From NCBI GenBank assembly GCA_038058335.1, contig JBBUBI010000035.1, positions 1 through 16,933 of the forward strand: a stretch of DNA of 16,933 bases, read 5' to 3'. The stretch is from JBBTVO01 sp038058335 (lineage in GTDB: Bacteria > Patescibacteriota > Microgenomatia > Levybacterales > UBA12049). The position numbers and the translations under genes were made by a program. Positions 13,309-16,933 of the stretch are shown piece after piece. Each line of letters opens with the position of its first letter. Position 1 is the stretch's first letter. The notes under the pieces were generated by a model, which had not been told where the DNA came from, did not search any database, and saw only the letters and a program-made list of their open reading frames with translations.

Positions 13309-15242
13309 CAACAAAAGAAATCTTAGACAAAATATTTAAAAAACCAGATCAAAGTTTCGGTTTAGAAGAATTCGGTACTCTCCATCCGGAAGATATCTTG
13401 GAAATTTTCGAAAAAGAAAAGGGCAAATACTATCTTAAGTGTTTTAAACGTGAAAAGGATCTGTTAGTCTGGAACGAAGAAAAACAAACAGGCGAACCGG
13501 AAGAAATAGTCCGTCAGCTTTGGATTCAAAAACTGACTAAAGACTATAGCTATCCGTTAGATAGAATCGCCGTTGAGGTTTCGGTTGATTTTGGGCGTGA
13601 AGTTCACGAAAAAGCAGCAGATATCGTAGTTTATCTAGAAGACAAAGACACAGCTTGGATTGTGCTGGAAATGAAAAGTCCGGATGCGAAGGATGGCTTG
13701 GAGCAGATAAAAAGTTATCTTAATGCAAAAGGAAGCCCAATCGGGGTTCTCAGCGATGGTAAAGTTACAGTAATTTTGTATCGCTCTCATCCACACCAAT
13801 TTGAAAATACTCTCCGAGACATCCCAAGAGCAGATCAAACAATCCAGGACGTTTTCGAATCGCGCTTAACATTAGATGACCTTGATACTAAATTTGATTT
13901 AGTAAAAATAATCAAAGTTTTAGAGGAGTTGGTTTTAGCAGGCGCTGGTGTTGATTCTTTTAATGAAATCTTCAAATTAATTTATGCCAAACTTTACGAC
14001 GAAAAGTACGCTCGTGACAGAAAAGATGAGCTTTTATTTAGACAATCTTCAGAGCCAAAAATAACCTACGATCACGTACAAAGGCTATTCGATGATGCGA
14101 AAAGGGAATGGCCCGGAATGTTTTTGGAAGGTGAAAAAATATTATTGGAACCTGCACATTTGTCTGTCTGCGTAGGAGAACTTGAAAGAATAAAACTTTA
14201 TGATGCAAACCTTGAGATTGTCGATCAGGCTTTTGAATACTTGTTGCCGGATGTCGCAAAAGGTACTAAAGGTCAATATTTCACCCCCCGTCATGTTATC
14301 GATATGGCCGTTAAAATGCTTAACCCTAAAGAAAACGAATATATTATCGATCCTGCATCTGGTTCCGGAGGGTTCCTTACTCACGCTATGCAGTGGGTTT
14401 GGTACCACGATCTGGATGAAAAATCCCGCGAGACAAAAATAAATTTTGCAGCAACTCATATTTACGGAATTGATTTTGACGACAAACCAGTCAAAATCTC
14501 GCGAGCCTTAATGCTTATTGCGGGTGACGGCAAATCTCATATTTTCAAATTAAATTCTTTAAATCCTGCTGAATGGCAGGGAGACGAGCAGGAGAAGCTA
14601 AGAGCTCGCGCAGAACTCTTACAAAGATTGTACCGTTTTGGTGACTATACGAAAGATACTGATAATGAAAGGCATTTTAAATATTTTGATTTTGATGTTC
14701 TTTTAACTAATCCTCCTTTCGCGGGACCAATTAAGGACAGAGCTCTTTTGAACGAATACTTTCTTGCTAAAAATGACAAAGGAAAACTTCGTAACAACAT
14801 AGATCGGCATATTCTATTTATCGAACGCTCTCTTAGCTTAATAAAACCTGGTGGACGAATGGCAATAGTTCTACCTCAAGGAGTTTTAAATAATACAAAT
14901 ATGCAATATATCAGGAAATTTCTTTTTGACAAAGCAAGAATCCTTGCAGTTATCGGACTTAATGTAAATACCTTCAAGCCTCATACCGGTACAAAAACTT
15001 CTGTTTTATTTTTGCAAAAATGGGCAGAAAAAGAAAAGTCAATGGATGATTACCCAATTTTTATGGCAGTATCTAAAAAAAGCGGAAAAGATAATAGCGG
15101 TGATTATATTTACAAAAAAGATGCTGATGGGAATTTGATTATCGATTATAAAGGTCACAAAGCTGTCGACCACGATCTCGACCAAATCGCCGATGAATTT
15201 ATAAAATTTGCCAAAGAACAAAATCTAAACTTCTGGAATTGA
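13305..15242 (+). CDS. Nuclease-methylase fusion, BcgI-like/Type I HsdM-like
   Basis: A 645-residue restriction-modification subunit that appears to combine cutting and adenine methylation. Residues about 60-165 look like the HsdR N-terminal PD-(D/E)XK fold: E91, D106 (ADIVVY) and E122-x-K124 (VLEMKSP), then DGLEQIKSYL and GSPIGVLSDG. After a helical linker comes an HsdM-type N6-adenine methylase: DQAFEYLLPDVAKGTKGQYFTP (307-328), SAM motif I DPASGSGGF (349-357) and catalytic motif IV NPPF (469-472). Such a layout (nuclease, methylase, separate S subunit) is that of BcgI A subunit, of similar size, rather than a plain HsdM. No helicase-type HsdR is present in the window. The start overlaps the lexA stop by 4 bases; hsdS follows after 9 bases. 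All motifs seem intact, so it is probably active. Confidence 0.88.
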   Translation: MTTKEILDKIFKKPDQSFGLEEFGTLHPEDILEIFEKEKGKYYLKCFKREKDLLVWNEEKQTGEPEEIVRQLWIQKLTKDYSYPLDRIAVEVSVDFGREVHEKAADIVVYLEDKDTAWIVLEMKSPDAKDGLEQIKSYLNAKGSPIGVLSDGKVTVILYRSHPHQFENTLRDIPRADQTIQDVFESRLTLDDLDTKFDLVKIIKVLEELVLAGAGVDSFNEIFKLIYAKLYDEKYARDRKDELLFRQSSEPKITYDHVQRLFDDAKREWPGMFLEGEKILLEPAHLSVCVGELERIKLYDANLEIVDQAFEYLLPDVAKGTKGQYFTPRHVIDMAVKMLNPKENEYIIDPASGSGGFLTHAMQWVWYHDLDEKSRETKINFAATHIYGIDFDDKPVKISRALMLIAGDGKSHIFKLNSLNPAEWQGDEQEKLRARAELLQRLYRFGDYTKDTDNERHFKYFDFDVLLTNPPFAGPIKDRALLNEYFLAKNDKGKLRNNIDRHILFIERSLSLIKPGGRMAIVLPQGVLNNTNMQYIRKFLFDKARILAVIGLNVNTFKPHTGTKTSVLFLQKWAEKEKSMDDYPIFMAVSKKSGKDNSGDYIYKKDADGNLIIDYKGHKAVDHDLDQIADEFIKFAKEQNLNFWN

Positions 15243-15251
15243 AACAAAATT

Positions 15252-16634
15252 ATGGTTACTTCAATAATTCAAAAATCACAACTTGAAGGAGCGCAAAGGG
15301 TCGATTCGGAATATTATCAACCAGAGTATTTAGAAGCCGAACAAAAAATAAAGTCTCTTAAAAATAAGTCGTTGGGAGAAGTACTAGAAATACTTACGGA
15401 TTATCATGCGAATGGAAGTTACAGTATTTTGAAAAATTATGGAAAAATTCAACTAGAGCTAGATTATGCATTGATGGTTAGAGCTGTTGATCTTCAAAAT
15501 AGTAATTTCGAAGATGACGTGAGATATGTTTCTGAAAGCTCATATGGTTTCTTAAAAAAGACAAAGATATTTGGCAACGAACTGATAATAGATAAGATAG
15601 GAAATGCTGGGTCTGTTTACTTCATGCCTAAATTGAATAGACCAGTGACTTTAGGGATGAACCTTTTCATGCTTCGCCTAAAAAAGGGCTTTGATTCCAG
15701 ATTTGTATATATCTTTTTAAATTCAAAATATGGGAAATTGTTGATTTATAGAAGAGTTACAGGAACAAACCCGTCAAGCATAGATAAAAATTCTGTTAGA
15801 AGTATACAAATACCAATTTTCTCGATTGAGGATCAAAGCAAGATAGGACAGTTGGTCGACTTATCTTTTGAAGAGAAAGAAAATTCCAAAAGAATATATC
15901 AACAGGCTGAGGATTTGCTTTTGGAAGATTTGGGATTAAAAAATGTAGTTTTTGAAGATGAATTATCTTCAGTCGTAAACTATTTCGACGTTATCTCTAA
16001 TAATAGAATAGATCCCGAATATTTCCAACCAAAATATCAAAAATTAATCGAAAGAATAAAGAACCAAAATGCAAAAACTCTCGGAGAGCTTGTTTCGATG
16101 AGAAAAGGATTTGAGCCTGGAAGCGAAGCTTATCAAGAAGAAGGAAAATTATTTATTAGAGTAAGTAGTGTTTCAAAATTAGGAATTGAAAAAAAGGACC
16201 AAAAATATTTGATCGAAGAATTGTATCAGAAACTAAAAAAAGATTACGAACCTAAATTAGGTGATATTTTACTTACTAAAGATGCCACACCTGGGATAGC
16301 GTATGTTGTTAAAGAATCAGTTGAGGGAATAATTTCGGGTGGAATTCTGGATTTAAAAGTTAAAGAAAATATTGAAAGTGAATACTTGGCTCTTTGTATA
16401 AGTTCTATTGTAGGTCAATGGCAAGCACAAAGAGACGCTGGGGGTTCAATAATTGCCCACTGGAAACCGGAACAAATTAGAAATTTATTGATACCGGTTT
16501 TGCCGATGGAAAAACAGAAGGAGATTGCAGAGTTGGTGAAAAAATCGCATGAAGCGAGAAAAAAATCAAAGGAGCTTTTGGAAGAGGCGAAAAGAAGAGT
16601 AGAAGAAATGATAGAAAAAGGTGGTGAAAAGTAA
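15252..16634 (+). CDS. hsdS: Restriction-modification specificity subunit, two TRDs
   Basis: DNA-recognition subunit that gives the restriction-modification complex its target. The 460 residues contain two target-recognition domains in tandem. Each half opens with a like motif: RVDSEYYQPEY (16-26) with LGEVLEI, and RIDPEYFQPKY (252-262) with LGELVSM, an evident internal duplication. Each half ends in a long helical conserved region (about 190-225 with SIEDQSKIGQLVDLSFEEK, and 418-457 with MEKQKEIAELVKKSHEARKK), which would form the antiparallel spacer between TRDs. The two variable parts have different sequence, predicting a bipartite asymmetric site. It lies 9 bases after the nuclease-methylase, without a Shine-Dalgarno site, and is followed directly by a 49-aa gene. 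The specific DNA target cannot be read from sequence. Confidence 0.9.
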   Translation: MVTSIIQKSQLEGAQRVDSEYYQPEYLEAEQKIKSLKNKSLGEVLEILTDYHANGSYSILKNYGKIQLELDYALMVRAVDLQNSNFEDDVRYVSESSYGFLKKTKIFGNELIIDKIGNAGSVYFMPKLNRPVTLGMNLFMLRLKKGFDSRFVYIFLNSKYGKLLIYRRVTGTNPSSIDKNSVRSIQIPIFSIEDQSKIGQLVDLSFEEKENSKRIYQQAEDLLLEDLGLKNVVFEDELSSVVNYFDVISNNRIDPEYFQPKYQKLIERIKNQNAKTLGELVSMRKGFEPGSEAYQEEGKLFIRVSSVSKLGIEKKDQKYLIEELYQKLKKDYEPKLGDILLTKDATPGIAYVVKESVEGIISGGILDLKVKENIESEYLALCISSIVGQWQAQRDAGGSIIAHWKPEQIRNLLIPVLPMEKQKEIAELVKKSHEARKKSKELLEEAKRRVEEMIEKGGEK

Positions 16635-16784
16635 ATGGCAGGAAAAGGTAGAAAAGTTACAAGTGCAAGAGTCGCAAAAGTGGCTTCTAGGGTTTTAAAA
16701 AGTAAGAGTCAAGATAAAGCTTCAAGAATAACGGCCGCTAGTGCTCTATCTCAAAGAGAAAAATCTAGAAGGAAAAAGAAATAA
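16635..16784 (+). CDS. 49-aa highly basic protein after hsdS
   Basis: An ORF whose ATG directly follows the hsdS TAA (16632-16634), with an AAGGTGGT Shine-Dalgarno-like site (16618-16625) 9 bases upstream. Of 49 residues, 17 are K or R and only two are acidic. A conserved-looking core VTSARVAKVASRVLKS (8-23) and SRITAASALSQ (30-40) resembles, from memory, a widespread family of tiny proteins with VAxxAxxVL and SAxSALSQ motifs that often lie in accessory loci near restriction or defence genes. Its function is unknown; nucleic-acid binding or complex stabilisation are guesses based on charge and position. The tight junction and motif support a real gene. Confidence 0.72.
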   Translation: MAGKGRKVTSARVAKVASRVLKSKSQDKASRITAASALSQREKSRRKKK

Positions 16785-16800
16785 ATTATTTATTTTTTTT
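16774..16800 (+). terminator. Weak A/T hairpin with T-run after the RM operon
   Basis: AAATAAAT (16779-16786) and ATTTATTT (16788-16795) are perfect inverted arms; the stem can extend outward with A-T pairs and one G-T pair to about 16774 and 16800, ending in eight T. It overlaps the stop codon of the 49-aa gene. As the stem has almost no G-C and a one-base loop, it is a weak terminator at best. Confidence 0.3.
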
Positions 16801-16885
16801 GTATTATAATCCGCGAGGGATTCATTCTCAAATTCTTCCCTCCTGTTTTGGGATAAATAAGAAAATTAGAGAAGTAAGTTGTATA

Positions 16886-16933
16886 ATGAACAAAGCGACT
16901 ATCCGAGGGCTTTTAGCCCTCGGCTGTAAAGCT
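16886..16933 (+). CDS. Possible start of next gene, cut by window edge
   Basis: An ATG at 16886 opens a frame with no stop through the last base (MNKATIRGLLALGCKA). The ATG overlaps the TATAAT box at 16882, and there is no clear Shine-Dalgarno site, only GAGAAG about 10 bases before. Sixteen open codons occur easily by chance and the residues match nothing I recognise. It is listed because a new gene would be expected here. Confidence 0.2.
   Translation, partial: MNKATIRGLLALGCKA
16903..16923. repeat. Perfect GC-rich hairpin at the window end
   Basis: CCGAGGGC (16903-16910) and GCCCTCGG (16916-16923) are perfect 8-base arms around TTTTA. It is strikingly GC-rich against AT-rich flanks. No T-run follows directly, so it is not a standard terminator in the + direction. 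It may be a dispersed palindromic repeat, part of a structured RNA or, if the ORF at 16886 is real, an RNA hairpin inside its first codons. Confidence 0.5.

Larger units (their letters stand above)
16785..16933 (+). other. Intergenic end region, two TATAAT boxes
   Basis: No certain gene is present in these 149 bases. Two perfect TATAAT boxes occur, at 16805-16810 and 16882-16887, each without a good -35. Downstream of the first is a possible hairpin, GAGGGA (16815-16820) with TCCCTC (16837-16842) across a 16-base loop. The layout fits the promoter and leader of a gene or small RNA that starts near or beyond the window edge. Confidence 0.35.

Noticed and set aside
14038..14459. Frames on both strands inside the methylase gene
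   Set aside because: They overlap the conserved SAM-binding region and have no independent support.
1..16933. Recoded UGA (glycine code of Gracilibacteria/SR1)
   Set aside because: TGA ends lexA, the methylase, deoA and the sortase at sensible places and is absent inside conserved domains.
1..16933. tRNA, rRNA or CRISPR array
   Set aside because: I saw no cloverleaf with a T-loop, no rRNA segment and no regularly spaced direct repeats.
1..16933. LPxTG-type sorting signal for the sortase
   Set aside because: None of the proteins ends in a motif, hydrophobic helix and basic tail.
12570..16933. Mobile element ends around the RM operon
   Set aside because: No transposase, integrase, tRNA-anchored direct repeats or terminal inverted repeats were seen, and base composition matches the rest of the window.

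Overview
The window is AT-rich, very tightly packed and uses the standard genetic code: TAA, TAG and TGA all act as stops, and TGA closes lexA, the methylase gene, deoA and the sortase gene. Several traits suggest a Patescibacteria/CPR genome, probably from the Microgenomates side: short protein versions, 1-8 nt gene overlaps, few Shine-Dalgarno sites, an AMP-phosphorylase-type DeoA, a sortase, small GC-rich palindromic repeats inside genes, and an alanyl-tRNA synthetase without the C-terminal domain. This placement is inferred from gene content and style; no rRNA gene is present to confirm it.

Positions 1-5224 (+ strand) hold housekeeping and envelope genes. They are a 5'-cut RNase J, an FtsK/SpoIIIE DNA translocase, a RodZ-like membrane protein with an N-terminal helix-turn-helix, and two small single-span membrane proteins, the second resembling YtxH. 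Good promoter-like sequences lie within a few bases of the start codons of ftsK and the gene at 4602, so leaderless or almost leaderless transcripts are likely.

Positions 5227-12569 (- strand) form one apparent operon of six genes, read from high to low coordinates: alaS, a 759-aa membrane protein (degenerate actin-like N-terminus, one TM helix, Baseplate_J-like outer part), a sortase, a 49-aa membrane protein, an AMP/thymidine phosphorylase, and the MltG murein transglycosylase. Junctions overlap or lie within 4 nt, so translational coupling is likely. Most of the operon concerns the cell envelope, with translation (alaS) and nucleotide salvage (deoA) included. The + and - operons converge at 5224/5227 with 2 nt between stop codons.

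Positions 12570-16784 (+ strand) start at a divergent intergenic region with an extended -10 promoter for alaS and a -35/-10 pair for lexA. A perfect 18-bp palindrome lies between the lexA -35 and -10 boxes and is a strong candidate LexA operator. lexA overlaps by ATGA a 645-aa protein that combines a PD-(D/E)XK nuclease-like domain with an N6-adenine methylase. A two-TRD specificity subunit and a 49-aa very basic protein follow directly. This looks like a compact BcgI-like (Type IIB/IIG-like) restriction-modification operon placed under a LexA-family repressor, and it is the most interesting unit here.

The last 149 bases have no certain gene. They hold an A/T-only hairpin with a T-run, two TATAAT boxes, a perfect GC-rich hairpin and a short ORF open to the window edge. 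No stretch above 300 bases lacks a gene.
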